NCBI GenBank assembly: GCA_958450325.1
Contig: OY288257.1
Coordinates: forward strand, 31,390,771-31,454,770
Direction: 5' to 3'
DNA: 64,000 nucleotides
DNA from: Agrostemma githago
Lineage: Eukaryota > Streptophyta > Magnoliopsida > Caryophyllales > Caryophyllaceae
Below, one piece after another: positions 10,316-22,302 of the stretch. Made by a program: the position numbers and the translations under genes. The notes below the pieces were generated by a model. It was given only the letters and a program-made list of their open reading frames with translations, did not search any database and was not told where the DNA came from. Every line of letters starts with the position of its first letter. Within the stretch, counting starts at the first letter, position 1.

Positions 10316-10793
10316 TGTTGGAAATATAAGGTCACTATAGGGGCGATATATAACTAGTAAATACACGTTGTTGTGTCGTGGTATGAAGGCCACTGAATGA
10401 GAAACGAAATCGCCCCGACTACGGTACAAATCGGAATGGGCGTCGTCCCCCAAGGTCACACAACACTCCTAAAAGGTTGTGTACTCAACCATTAAGAGTT
10501 GAACTCGATGGTATACTCAGAATTTATCAAAGAGATTTGGATGATGAAGCATTTGATGTATATTCTCATGTATATCATCATTCTCATAACTCTCACTTTA
10601 TATAATAAGTGTTATATGAGACCAACCTCAAAAGGTATCCAAAGTCACTTTATGATGGAAAATGAATTATCATTATTCTAAATATAATAACAATCATAAC
10701 CATGCTAATAAATTAGGTTTAATATGCTATTAACGGGAGATGCTCTTACTATGCAAGAATGATCAACAATTTCACTTTGCATTATTTCTAACA
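10316..10793 (-). repeat. LTR (3' LTR in element orientation), 478 bp
   Basis: Terminal TG...CA; next to the purine tract at 10794-10806. Near-identical partner at 13539-14016. Confidence 0.9.
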
Positions 10794-11111
10794 ATCCCCC
10801 ACTAATGCAAATGATAAACCGAAAACAAAAATCCTGAGCATATGAAAAGGTTGACACTTAGACGTTAATATCTTTCGATTTGAATTAACGTATTAGTGAA
10901 ATGAGTCAACAACTTACTTATAACAAGAGAATATCTTTCGATTTGAATTCCTTATTGCATTTCGGTTGAATTATCCTCACAACACATATCATACCTTAAG
11001 TTCCACACGAGTTCCGCAATACGATTCAACAAATTTATGGCCAAATGAACCTTGGGATTTTGATGAGTGCTCTAGAAAGATAACTCAATCTCTCATAGAA
11101 GGAGGCCAACC

Positions 11112-11470
11112 CTTCACACCCACTTAGGTGATTCTATCAAGGATATCTCCACATAACCCACTCACTTATGAGCTATAGAATCATTAAGAGCTCTAAAGCT
11201 CAACCTCTCAATACTACGATGAATCCATCAAGTCTTTCACAACAGGACCACCCAAACATAGGGATATAGATTCACTAAGAGCAATATCTCAACCTCTATC
11301 ATTACGGTGATCTCATCAAGTCCGTCTCACAAGGATCACCCAAATTTGGGCTATAAGATCATTAAGAGCTATATGCTCAACCTCTATCATTACGGTGATC
11401 TCATCAAGTCCGTCTCACAAGGACCACCCAAATTCGGGCTATAAGACCATTAAGAGCTGTATGTTCAACC
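11112..11470. repeat. 88-bp tandem repeats inside the non-coding LTR element
   Basis: The unit begins CAACCTCTATCATTACGG. Copies start at 11201, 11290 and 11378, with a further partial start at 11466 and a more decayed unit before 11201. The two central units are almost identical. Each unit contains TCATCAAGTC and ATTAAGAGCT landmarks. Confidence 0.85.
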
Positions 11471-13538
11471 TTTCAAATACACCAAACTATATTTGATGAT
11501 TTCAACTCTCTCAAATCTGCATAATACATGTGTGTAATTCACTACACATCATTTTTAGCAATACAAAGTTGAAATTAACATCAAACATTGCATAGAAATT
11601 GATGCCCCCACAATTATGCAATAAATATTAAGCTCTCAATCACCATGCATTACCCCGATAAGGTTAAAGGAGCAAAATAATACGCATACATAATACATAA
11701 AATTATAACAGTCTTCTCATTAGACTTATAATAAAATTATTATAAAGATGAAAGTTTACTCATGATCATTGTGCATATCACCTTGTGATTCAACATCTTT
11801 ATAAATATCCAACATGTTGCAATTCTCAATATTGCACCATATATACATCATCATTCTTATATTAGAGAACAACGATTTCGATGATTGTTTCATATATATA
11901 TATTTCCAAATCCACAAATTAAAATATATATCCTTTACTCACATAAAATCAATCTTCATAATCTCATATAGTGTGGTGTAAGCCAAATGTACAACATAAA
12001 TAAATGGACCTTACGCAACCATTATTTATTGACTTAGTCAACAAATTAAAACTCTTACATTTGGTTCCATTATTCATGTATAAAACACGTTATCGATCCT
12101 CACTTTCCCCCACAATTAGAGATATACATACTCTTCAGAAATTATAAGATATCAATTTTAAAATTGATGCATGAATAATTTTATCAAATAAGTTGAATGA
12201 CTTCCCCCACATGTTGTCACACCATGAAATAGTGACAAACATAATCGTTCAAACAAAATATACAAATTATTCATTCATTAATCATCCCAACTTTTAGATA
12301 TCAAATAATTATGTCTGACAATTTATCTATTCCATAATCTACTCTTAGAGTAATTTATCAAATAATTCATCCAATTATTTAATACATACTTGATCAAGAT
12401 TATGAATGCCAATAAAAATAAAATATTTAACCCCCACATATAGCTTATTTTACTCAAGTGAGCATTGATGCGTCTCTAGTGTGAAGTTAAATTCTCCTTT
12501 CAAATGTATCCAAAATAATTTACAAGACAGCTACACACGTGCCTTTTCAAAAGCATTAATAAAGATACGAAAAATCACACTAATATATAATCCCAACATA
12601 TATTATACATATTCAATTTTCTCAAGCAAAACATACATAATGTTCTTAAATTGATTAATAAATAATATTCAATGTCATATATATTAAGTGCATAGAATAA
12701 AATTATAACGGCCATATAATAAATCCAAATATTGCCCTCATTACTCATAAAAGCATATACTCTCCACATGGTCATCTTCTAACCATCATAATTTCCACAA
12801 TAATCCTTTATAATTAATCATTATTATATTACACCACTAATACTCGCATTAATTATTTTATTTGACTATACACATACCATTTTTCATAAACATGAGTCTA
12901 AATCTTCTTTCCAAGGTGCAATATCAAGACTCGATAAAAGTTTAGGAAAATGTTCACCTTTTTAGTCATATAATATTAAAAATATATGTGCAAATTCAAC
13001 ATTCATCATGAAATATTGAGACTAACACATTCAACATATGTTCAGAAACAACATTAACATCCTACTCTTATCAGATAATTTATCTTCCAATCAATGACGA
13101 TAAATGATACTCATCTACCAAACGTAATTATTTCATCATCATGAATCACAAGAAGATAAGAAATAAACTCATAGATACCATACCTCATTCTCAAGGATGA
13201 ATATTGATAATAAAATAAGATAATACCATCCACTCATAAACCTTCAAAAATTTTCAGAATACTACCACGACATTGTGTCCCGTTTTCCGAAAGGTAAATG
13301 ACAGAATCAGCTCACGACTTCAACTAAAGAGTTGTAGCCCTTCTTCTTAGCTTTCCAACGCCATATTACACATTCAAATAAGAGGTCTAGAGACGGAGTT
13401 ATTGCCATAATACCGAACTGTTGTCTCACCCTCAACGAGATGAATCTTACCAACGAAACAAGATAGCCAATTGAAACAATTCCAATTACTAGTGATGAAC
13501 ACAACCACAATAATGGTGACATAATTTCGTTTCTCAAT

Positions 13539-14016
13539 TGTTGGAAATATAGGGTCACTATAGGGGCGATATATAACTAGTAAATACACGTTGTTGTGTC
13601 GTGGTATGAAGGCCACTGAATGAGAAACGAAATCGCCCCGACTACGGTACAAATCGGAATGGGCGTCGTCCCCCAAGGTCACACAACACTCCTAAAAGGT
13701 TGTGTACTCAACCATTAGGAGTTGAACTCGATGGTATACTCAGAATTTATCAAAGAGATTTGGATGATGAAGCATTTGATGTATATTCTCATGTATATCA
13801 TCATTCTCATAACTCTCACTTTATATAATAAGTGTTATATGAGACCAACCTCAAAAGGTATCCAAAGTCACTTTATGATGGAAAATGAATTATCATTATT
13901 CTAAATATAATGACAATCATAACCATGCTAATAAATTAGGTTTAATATGCTACTAACGGGAGATGCTCTTACTATGCAAGAATGATCAACAATTTCACTT
14001 TGCATTATTTCTAACA
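13539..14016 (-). repeat. LTR (5' LTR in element orientation), 478 bp
   Basis: Partner of 10316-10793 with identical length. Visible differences include A/G near 13556, A/G near 13717 and T/C near 13951. Confidence 0.9.
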
Positions 14017-14080
14017 AAGATGCCTTCCAAATATGGAGGATCTTGATTGCTACAATTGAGTAATTGAAGGCTAAATTATA

Positions 14081-14340
14081 CTCCCTCCGATTCATTGGAA
14101 TCGCAACATTTACTATTCACACAAAAAATAAGGAAAGTGAATTGGTGGACCACAATAGTGATGTCATGTAAGATTAAGTAATATAATAATATTAGATTGA
14201 ATATTTTGGAATATAATAATGAAAAGTTAAGGGTAGGTTAGTCATTTCATAAGAAAAATATGGCCCAAAATGGAAATGTTGCAAAGCTGATGAATTTACC
14301 AAAAACGGAATACGTTGCGAATCTAATGAATCGGAGGGAG
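14081..14340. mobile_element. Stowaway MITE, 260 bp
   Basis: The terminal inverted repeats begin CTCCCTCCGATTCATTGGAA and end, inverted, CTCCCTCCGATTCATTAGAT. TA flanks both sides (14079-14080 and 14341-14342). The interior is AT-rich and non-coding. Confidence 0.9.
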
Positions 14341-14685
14341 TAGCTAATAGATATACAAGAATATTGACAAAGTGTAAACACAATAAAGGAATATATCCAT
14401 ATCCTAATAGGACCGTCAAAGAGTTACATACGGGTGACCCTGTTCTAAATTTTAAAATGCGGCCCATAATAAAAAGAAAAATCGTATTGAAAATGTGTCG
14501 CGTATATAATATACTTGTGTATTATTATGTTTAATTAGATAGCTTTACATATTCCGTCATTAGGTTTTATAAAAGAAACATTTTTTGGTAATTTTTATTT
14601 ACGTATTTAACCTATTGCATGCACTCGTTTTAGGTACTCACGTTCTCAATAACACTAATAACATGTCTTTTCTTATTACTCATAA

Positions 14686-14725
14686 CTAGTGTAATACCCG
14701 TGACACGTCACGGGTTTGTGAACAT
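14686..14725 (-). mobile_element. Helitron-like 3' terminus
   Basis: On the minus strand a hairpin, CCCGTGAC...TCACGGG, is followed by TATTACACTAG, with CTAG at 14686-14689. This is the Helitron 3' signature. The matching 5' TC end should lie at higher coordinates but I could not place it. The spermidine-synthase fragment lies on that side. Confidence 0.55.
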
Positions 14726-14991
14726 TTTTTGAAAATAGTAAAAAGTTAGAAATAAAGTGTAATACCCGTATTCACGAAGTTGAAGCATTTTTTCGCATCA
14801 AAAAGTCAAACCACAATCCATATGAGGGTGAACTTAACCGAAGTGAGCTGACTGAGAGAAAATGAACTAACTGAGGCTTAAGTGAACTGAATATAAGCTT
14901 GAAAGAACGGGATGCATAATGTAAATGATCAGTTTATCAGTCCTTTTTACCGGTAAAGGTGCTGACAGTTAAGTGACTTGCATATGTGTAG

Positions 14992-15945
14992 GTTTCCAAG
15001 GAATTTTTCCCTGAAGTGGCTGTTGGATATGATGATCCTTGAGTGAATTTGCATATTGGCGATGGTATGTTTTTGGTTTGAAATTAATTGTTAGTGTCCA
15101 AATGCTGGACGGGGAAACACAGAACATTATATGATGATTTTACTGTTCAAAATCCTCAGGTGTTGCGTTCTTGAAGGCCGTCCCTGAGGGAACTTACGAT
15201 GCTGTCATTGTTGATTCGTCTGATCCAATTGGTAACTTTTTTTGTGTTTTTTTAAATTATACAAGAAATATACGAATTCAGTCTGTGTTTGATTCTTCTT
15301 CTTCTTCGGTCTCACGTCGGTGTTTCAACAGGCCCTGCTAAAGAGCTTTTTGAAAAGCCCTTCTTCGAGTCAGTAGCAAAGGCTCTTCGACCTGGAGGAG
15401 TCGTGTGCACACAGGCCGAAAGTATATGGCTTCATATGGACATCATTGAAGATATCGTTACAAACTGTCGCCAAGTTTTCAAGGGTTCTGTCAACTACGC
15501 ATGGACTACCGTTCCTACTTACCCGAGGCACGTCCTCTTTCCTTCCTCCCTCTCTCCCTCCCTCTTTCGTACAAACACGGCATGAGTACTTGTACGAATT
15601 TTTGATGTCGAATTTGATCATGGAAATTTCGTTTGTTTGTTATTTTTCAGTGGCGTGATTGGCTTTATGCTTTGTTCTACTGCGGGTCCAGAAGTCGATT
15701 TTAAGCACCCAGTGAACTCCATTGATAGAACCACAGATCATGGAAATGTCAAGCAGCCTTTGAAATTCTACAACTCCGAGGTATATACTATGTAGACCCC
15801 GTTCTTTCTGGCTGAAGTAGGCTAAATTGAGTGAGACAATGAATTTAAAGGGTTTTCAACTGTCGTCTCTCTTTTACAGATTCACTCGGCTGCTTTTTTT
15901 TTGCCAGCATTCGCGAAAAGAGTTATCGAGCCAAAAACAAATTAG
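14992..15945 (+). pseudogene. Spermidine synthase, C-terminal exons only
   Basis: Five exons of a plant spermidine synthase (putrescine aminopropyltransferase) are recognisable: 14992-15064, 15160-15231, 15332-15527, 15651-15780 and 15880-15945 (stop). They encode roughly the last 175 residues. Family landmarks include YDAVIVDSSDPIGPAKELF, the active-site Asp/Ser stretch, GGVVCTQAESIWLHMDII and IGFMLCST. All upstream exons (N-terminal domain and the S-adenosyl-methioninamine-binding GGGDGG loop) are absent. In the first exon a TGA replaces an expected Arg codon (DDP*VNLHIGDG, a CGA-to-TGA change), and the third exon has a GC instead of GT donor. I conclude it is non-functional. The adjacent Helitron 3' end suggests Helitron capture, but truncation by another process is possible. 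Confidence 0.85.
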
Positions 15946-16980
15946 TTTCAAAAAACGCCCCTTAAGCTTTACACCAATGAACGGGGGAATGTAGCCGTGT
16001 ATTGCTTTGATCTGGTTAGGATCTCAATCGAATAACTCAGTTGTTGGAGTTTTTTTTTTAAATGGTGATTTTTACGGGTTTTGAGTTGCTGAATTTGGCA
16101 TTTTACTTTGGAAGTCGAAGAATTGGTATCTATTGAGAATGTCGAATGTTGATTTCCATTAAAACAAAGCCACAAAATGGCAATATTACAAAATGATAGA
16201 AGGTCAAGCTGGATACTCTGATAGTTTTCATATAAGAGAAATTAAGTGTGTAATCGAATGAGATAGTCTCATGTTAATGTTAACGTACCTAAGAGATAAT
16301 TTATCGCATACAATCATATGTGAGACCGTCTTTTAAGAGAACTACGGACTGTGAACAGATTGAAATCGGCATTGGATCAAGCATTCTATGGGCCTAAAAA
16401 AGTCAACCCATATGTCTCGATTCTTAATAGAATAGAATGGGCCAAGATACCATGCCTATCACAAATTATGGATACAGAATTATTTTTTTTCCCGGGTCGT
16501 GGTTAAAACTTAAAACTATTATCTACATATAGCACTTCAAAATTATACTCCGTAAATTTTTTATCTTAACTAGGATCGTATGAGGAAATTTGGCACCGTT
16601 TTGAAGGGTCTCGTAATAATTCTGAAGTGCTCAGCCGTCTTCCCATTCTCTCGAAAAATTATTTTGGTGCTCTGAAGAGCACATCGTCTGTGTAAAATAT
16701 TTCCCGTCACAAAAATATTGTAACTCAGAAACGTAATTCGGTTGTCAGACTTAGTTATCCAGATTTTGTAATTAACATCTTAATGAAGGGTGATTGGAAT
16801 GTTTAATCAAAAAATATTTTTTTCTTAATTATATTTTTTTCTCTTACCTTTTCATTCCACCTTCCATATTCTAATAATATAATACCCTTCTTATTTTCTT
16901 CCCCAAAAAAAAGGAAAAAAATAGGCAATTAGAGGGAGTATTATATTAAGCAGAAACTAATACCTATGTCAAATGTCATA
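15946..16980. other. No recognisable feature
   Basis: Mainly AT-rich sequence following the spermidine synthase stop. The first part may be its 3' UTR. No ORF, repeat ends or RNA gene are supported. Confidence 0.4.
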
Positions 16981-17150
16981 TTTCATCTTCCAAAGAAATG
17001 ACCATAATTATAAAATAATAAATAATCAATACTAATGTTTATAACACCTTCAATTCATATTTCACTATGTCATCTTCCAAAGAAATGACCATAATTATAA
17101 AATAATAACAATCAATACTATGTTTATAACATCTTCAATTCATATTTCAC
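16975..17150. repeat. About 88-bp tandem duplication
   Basis: 'catcttccaaagaaatgacc' is followed by the same AT-rich run and 'cttcaattcatatttcac' twice in direct orientation. There are a few small indels between the copies. Confidence 0.8.
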
Positions 17151-17222
17151 CAAATAAAAGAACTTAAATTCTTATTATTTCAAATAATTCACGTTTTTTT
17201 TTCAAATTTCGAATGACTCACG

Positions 17223-17700
17223 TTAATATAGATCAATATCTCTCCTCAAAAAAAAAATTAAAAATAAAAAAAATAAATATAGATCAATATCTGGATTATA
17301 TTCAAACCCTATAAAAAATATGACTACACTTACCATTATTTTATCATTCCGTATTAGGGTTTTCAGTTTTCTTCCTTCCTTATTGTTCCACAGTTCGAGC
17401 GCAGGGTACCGACCACTAGGGTTGTACTCGTTTAACTCTTCCATTACCGTGATAGCTTCGTCTCCCAAATCATCCCTTAATCCATTATAAACTTATATTT
17501 CGAGAACAGACGATATCATTTTTTTCCGGAAGATTACCTAATCAACTTCATGTTCAGTGACGATTTTGAAAGGATGCCAGTCGCAATCTTCAATGTGAGA
17601 GCGACACCGTGCCAAAAGCTCCTCGACTTTGGTAGGAACGTGTTCAGACGGTACTTCTCTTTCGCAACCGTCGTGCCAAAATATTAGACAAAATGGAATT
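17223..17700 (-). pseudogene. XH-domain end of an FDM/IDN2-like protein, copy 1
   Basis: Minus-strand exons at about 17690-17540 (SEHVPTKVEELLARC, HIEDCDWHPFKIV) and 17480-17340 (GDEAI...NEYNPSGRY...ELWNNKEGRK) match the XH domain that closes FACTOR OF DNA METHYLATION / IDN2 proteins. These are coiled-coil dsRNA-binding partners in RNA-directed DNA methylation. Only the XH end is present. The coiled coil, XS and zinc-finger parts are missing, and four codons after GDEA are absent relative to copy 2. It is probably a truncated relic. Identification rests on the NEYNPSGRY and WHPFK motifs. Confidence 0.65.
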
Positions 17701-17780
17701 ACACAGAAGCTGTCGACTGAAACTCTCTCGGACAAAACTGTGAGACGAAATCTGACGGTAATCAAATTTCATCCGAAGAC

Positions 17781-18559
17781 ACAAAATGTCAAAATATAAA
17801 TATGTTATCAAATGATAGTCTTCATAGGTAGTGTTTCTTTTTATTCGTGTCTTCGGATGTCATTAATATGTCAAGCTATCCTATGTTATGATTTTTGAAA
17901 TTTAAATTTTTTGGAATTAAATTTTTTTTTACCTATGAATTGTGTCTCAATTAAATATTTTTGTCACAATTTTTTTTAGTTGTGTCACAATTTCTTAAAA
18001 AATTGATATTTTGTGATGAAAAATTGTTGCCCATCATTCCGCCGCGGTGCATCTCCTCCTCCTCCCGCACTCCCCTTTTCGGTTGTAATATTTTGTGATA
18101 AAATGAGTAATATTAAATACAATAAGCTGTATTTAATCGTTTGATGCTTTCTTAATATGATACGGAGTAATTATCATTTGTATTAAGTAGTATTTATTTT
18201 GTCTTTCACTTCCTTATTTATGATCATTCGGCTTCATTAACCATTTGTCAATTAACAATTTATTTAACATTAATCATCATCAGAAAAGAAGATTAGAGCT
18301 ATTAATTACCATAATTACCCGAAAGTCGTACGATTTCAACAAACGATACCAATGTCGTAATTCCAATAGCGGTTTACAAGTTTCATGCAATTTAAATCAT
18401 TACGAGACCTAAATCTGATACCATCTACAATTTCACGAAATTTTCGACCAAAATAAGATGTAAAACCGATACCATCTCCGTTTCCATGCAAAGAAATAAT
18501 CGGAAACTTTACGTTTCTTAGTTTTCTTCCGAGACTTTCATTTGTTCAAGATGAACTGG
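17781..18559. other. Spacer between the two XH copies
   Basis: AT-rich, with long T runs and short palindromic stretches. No coding or transposon termini recognised. Confidence 0.4.
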
Positions 18560-18975
18560 GCTTCTTCCTTCCAGCGTTGATTTTCTTCCTTCCTTGTTGT
18601 TCGACAGTTCGAGCACAAGGTACCGACCACTAGGTTGTACTCATTTAACTCTTTCATTACCGTGATATTGATTTCCAAGCTTCGTCTCCCAAATCATCCC
18701 TTAATCCATTATAAACTTATATTTCGAGAACAAATGATATCATTTTTTTCCGGAAGATTACCTAATCAACTCCATGTTCAGTGACGATTTTGAAAGGATG
18801 CCAGTCGCAGTCCTCAATGTGAGAGCAACATAGTGCCAAAAGTTCGTCGACTTTGGTAGGAACGTGTTCAGATGGGTACTTCTCTTTCGCAACCTTTTCA
18901 AACACTTTTCTGTCAAGGTATCTCATCTATTTCATACCGATTGTAGGCACCCTACCTCCTTTCGCATCGCTTAGT
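18560..18975 (-). pseudogene. XH-domain end of an FDM/IDN2-like protein, copy 2
   Basis: This is a direct duplicate of 17340-17700, about 1.2 kb away. The N-terminal side extends further and shows the expected XH entry (VPTIGMK, then LDRKVFEKVAKEKYPSEHVP), which strengthens the family call. A stop follows MK, and another frame break follows GDEAWKSI. It cannot encode a domain. Confidence 0.65.
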
Positions 18976-19069
18976 CCGTGCAACAAAGTTCAACCGGGTC
19001 AACCAGGTCGAGTAAATAAATAACGATGACAATTAATTAATAGGAGTATTAGAGCAAGTCCAATAACTG

Positions 19070-19110
19070 TGGACATGACGTAGGTCCACAATTTGGCGAC
19101 TCCGCTGAGT
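19070..19110 (+). mobile_element. Relic of a Tat-type LTR end and primer-binding site
   Basis: A GTCCACA terminus, ATT spacer and TGGCGACTCCGCTG (19094-19107) match the LTR/primer-site junction at 24165-24192. The flanking 22 bp (GTGGACATGACGTAGGTCCAC) is itself nearly palindromic. Nothing else of the element is clear, but 19110-19260 may be leader sequence. Confidence 0.45.
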
Positions 19111-19433
19111 AGTAAAAATTTTGATATTTTGAAAATTTTGGAAAAAAAATGTTTGGGGAAGGAATGCTCGAGATGACTCGATTCCTCTATTGGGTTCGAA
19201 AAGAAACGTTGAAGTATGAATTGGGCCTTAGCATTCGTGAGCCTCCATCATTCACTTCTCCTACCTCTTTCGTCTTTCCCATTTCCTTACTTTGCGTCTT
19301 TTTATGATCGTCCTCATCAATTAAGATTCATTTTTCTAAATGAAGTGTTTTGTCATTTATTTTAGCAATTACGTCATCATTTCAACAAATTACATACCCC
19401 TCTTCCCACACGCTCCTCTCTCCTTATCCGTCA

Positions 19434-19830
19434 TAAATTTATGGGTGAACCTCGTAAATGGGTTAGTCAGGTCAAGTTCGAGATGGGTCGAACTACTTTC
19501 GGATCGTAAAATCGGGTTGACCTTGGGTCAGAGCGGGTTATTTCGGGTTTCAGTCATTTTTTAGTTAGACTGGGTTGGCTCGATAAATGGGTCAAATGGG
19601 TCATACTGGATTCATTTGGATAACGGGTCATAAATTTATGGGTAAACCTCGTAAAGGAGTCGGTCATAGGTTTAGGATGGGTCGAACTACTTTCGGGTCA
19701 TAAATCAGGTTGACCTTGGGTCAGAGCGGGTTATTTCGGGTTTGGGTCATTTTTGAGTCAGACAAGGTTGGCTCGGCAAATGGGTCAATCGGGTCATACT
19801 GGATTCATTCGGATTACGGGTCATAAATTT
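19434..19830. repeat. About 195-bp tandem duplication, GGGTC/GGGTT-rich
   Basis: Two direct copies each run from CATAAATTTATGGGT through GGTTGACCTTGGGTCAGAGC and CATACTGGATTCATT to the next CATAAATTTATG. They have about 85-90% visible identity. No coding frame is supported. Confidence 0.85.
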
Positions 19831-20682
19831 ATGCGTAAATAAGAAAAGATAACACATTACTTTTGTAGTGTTTTGTCTTTTTCTATACAGATCGTATTTG
19901 ACCTGTTATAAAAAAATGACGGATAATTCTGTTACAAGGGAGACTTGCTGTGAGATACACATTTTATGGTCATCAAACTTAACCGATATAGAAAATATAG
20001 GGGTTCACTGACCCTAGACCCTCTTTCATTTGAGTTCTGAAGTGCTTAAAATTTCACCATTTTAGTTATGTGTAGTTGAGCATTACCCTTTGTTTTAAGG
20101 GTAGGTCTTCCTTGTGAGTTGTGGGCCTTGTGGCCGTCTTATTGGCCGTCTTGTTTGGTGCGATAAAGGTATGAAAGGTGACCATATTGTGATAAAAATG
20201 ACCCGACACGATGCCCGAACTTAAAACACGAGTTTAACCCGTATCCTAAATTGATACCTTTATAACCCAAACTTTTATCGTATGCATAAAAAAGTTGTTT
20301 TTTTTTTTCAAAAGCTACAAACCAGAAATGATCTAGTATTTCAAAGTTTACCAGACCCAACTGACTCGTTTGCCAGGTTTAAAATACGAGTAGAGATCAT
20401 CTCCATTACATTACATCTACTCCGTATCACTTCACAATCTTTTTTTGTTTAATTTTGGTGATAAAATCGGATCATTAGATCGTTCCCAAAAGAGATCTCG
20501 ACTATCATTGTAATTAGCTAATGAGAGTGCATGAAAATAGTGCAAGTAGTGTAAACTTGAAAAATGATGAATAAAGAAAGCAGTATTATTGGGTAGAACC
20601 GTTATACCATACGATAATAGTAAAATTTTACAATTTATGATAAAAAGTGACCATTTTAAGATAGTTAGTTACCACTTTCAGA
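19831..20682. other. No recognisable feature
   Basis: Unique-looking moderate-AT sequence. No supported gene, RNA or repeat terminus. Confidence 0.35.
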
Positions 20683-21369
20683 TAGAGGTGATCAAATGGC
20701 CCAAGCCCATAAGCCCGGCACGCTTTTTTGAAGGGCTTGGGCCTTATATTATGGCCCAAAAAAACCCATGGGCCGGCCCTAAAAAGCCCGAAGTGATTTC
20801 GGGTCGGGTTTGGGCCACGGAGTTGTCCCAAATTTTGGCCCGGCCCGGCCCATACTTAATAAACATAAATAACTTATATTACTACTTTTTAAACTTAGTG
20901 ATAAGATTATAACTCTCTTTAGAAATATCTCCGTAATATTATCGTAATTACTCAAAGTAATACACAAGACGAGTTTATACTATATTCATGTATATATTTT
21001 ATTAAACATTTTAAATTTGTTACCTTATTCTTTACGGAGTATATAATATTTAAAGTGATATATGTTTGTCGATATTGTTGTTTATCATTAATTATTAAAG
21101 AAACTATAAAATTTATAAACAAAAACACATAAGTTTAAATTATTAAACGATGATATTAAGATATTTATTTCATACGAGAGCATTAAATTATAGGGCCCAA
21201 AAAGCTCATTTTGCCCCGAAAAGCCCGTTCTAGCCCGCTAGGGCCGGATTTGGGCCTAAAAAATAGGCCCAATCATTTGGCCCAGCCCGGCCTAACCCGC
21301 TCATGTGGACCATTTTTATTGCTTAGGCCCGGCCCAAGCCCGCATTGGCCCGGCCCATGATCACCTCTA
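20683..21369. mobile_element. hAT-like non-autonomous element, 687 bp
   Basis: The termini TAGAGGTGATCAAATGGCCC and, inverted, TAGAGGTGATCATGGGCCGG match over 12 bp. GGCCC-rich arms surround an AT-rich core with no transposase. The right half is the same sequence as 1363-1575. No clean 8-bp target duplication is visible. Confidence 0.65.
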
Positions 21370-21470
21370 GAGACCACCTCCCCAATTGCTTAACTAGATC
21401 TTGTACAAGATGAGTAAGTTCGTTTCGAGACATCAGGTGTCCGTTCATATGCGTCGACTTAAAATGGACC

Positions 21471-21691
21471 TGTTTTCAAATAATTTAGACTTCGTTATTT
21501 TCGACTTAGTTTCAACATGTTTCATTCCAGCTCATCTTCTGTCAGTACATTTTAGCTCCAATATTTCCAGCTCAACTATAATATTTTCAGCTCCTTAAAT
21601 AATACTCCAATAATTGTGTAATAATAGTAATAGTAAAAGTTCTTGTAATTTGTTTGGATCTTAATAGGGTAGAAGATCTATTTTTACTACT

Positions 21692-21760
<69 letters not shown>

Positions 21761-21838
21761 ACTATTATTTTTTTTATTACTACTACTACTATTATTATTA
21801 CCATTATATTTCGATCTTATGCAAGTTCTGTTTTATAT
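21471..21838. mobile_element. Decayed 'CAGCTC' MITE fragment, LINE tail and (TTG)n tract
   Basis: Words such as 'ttccagctcatcttctgtca' and 'atattttcagctcc' resemble the arms of the Tourist-like element at 28598-31613. 'cttgtaatttgtttggatct' (21643-21662) is the 3' end signature of the LINE family also seen at 55640-55670. About 19 TTG units follow (21702-21760), then (ACT/ATT)n. Confidence 0.5.
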
Positions 21839-22219
21839 TGTAGACACCCGCATTTTGCCTGCTAGTGTCTATAGCAGTTTTCGACAAAACACCCGATGAT
21901 GATCTGGCGTAAACGTGACTTAATACACTCGAATACAGACTCAGAATCAATAGTATCCGAGGTGGACACTTGGCGGAGTACAAATCTCACAAAACCAACC
22001 TCAAATTCAGGCCCAGAGGGCCGTTTCCAATAAAATGAGACTAATTTGAGCCAAAACCACACCGGAAATAAAATTGTCTTTTTACGACCCAAAACCCGGT
22101 CCAAATCAAAAACCGACCTTGCAAAAGCTTCTAGAAACAGCCCAACAAACAACAAAGTCAAAGTCAAGGTCAAAGCTTAAATATCTCAACCTTCCTACAT
22201 ATACTTACCCGCCTGATCC

Positions 22220-22302
22220 ACTCGATCGAGTCACCTAGCCCACTCGATTGAGTGGACCCTAAAAAAACCCACAGGCGCCTTCGTTAGAGCCACTCGATCG
22301 AG
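22220..22302. repeat. Palindrome block 1 in LTR-b
   Basis: ACTCGATCGAGT (22220-22231), ACTCGATTGAGT (22242-22253) and ACTCGATCGAG (22292-22302). This is the same pair-plus-spacer layout as the second block. Confidence 0.85.

Larger units (their letters stand above)
10316..14016 (-). mobile_element. Non-coding LTR retrotransposon (Copia-type ends), 3.7 kb
   Basis: LTRs of 478 bp each lie at 10316-10793 and 13539-14016 and differ at only a handful of positions. They start TGTTGGAAATA and end ATTTCTAACA on the plus strand. The whole element is flanked by AAGAT on both sides (10311-10315 and 14017-14021). On the minus strand a purine tract (GTGGGGGAT) precedes the LTR at 10793, which sets the orientation. 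No canonical primer-binding site is obvious next to 13539. The 2.75-kb interior has no gag or pol ORF, so the element must be mobilised in trans. Copia affinity is inferred from the terminal sequence style only. Confidence 0.85.

Noticed and set aside
10208..10459. ORFs duplicated at 13374-13682, and 10499-10681 duplicated at 13722-13904
   Set aside because: They lie in the two LTRs of the 3.7-kb element. LTR duplication alone explains the conserved frames.
14992..15945. Functional spermidine synthase gene
   Set aside because: The N-terminal half is absent, there is an in-frame TGA at a conserved Arg position, and a non-canonical donor.
21654..21899. ORF with long Leu run
   Set aside because: Translation of the (TTG)n tract entering the LTR.
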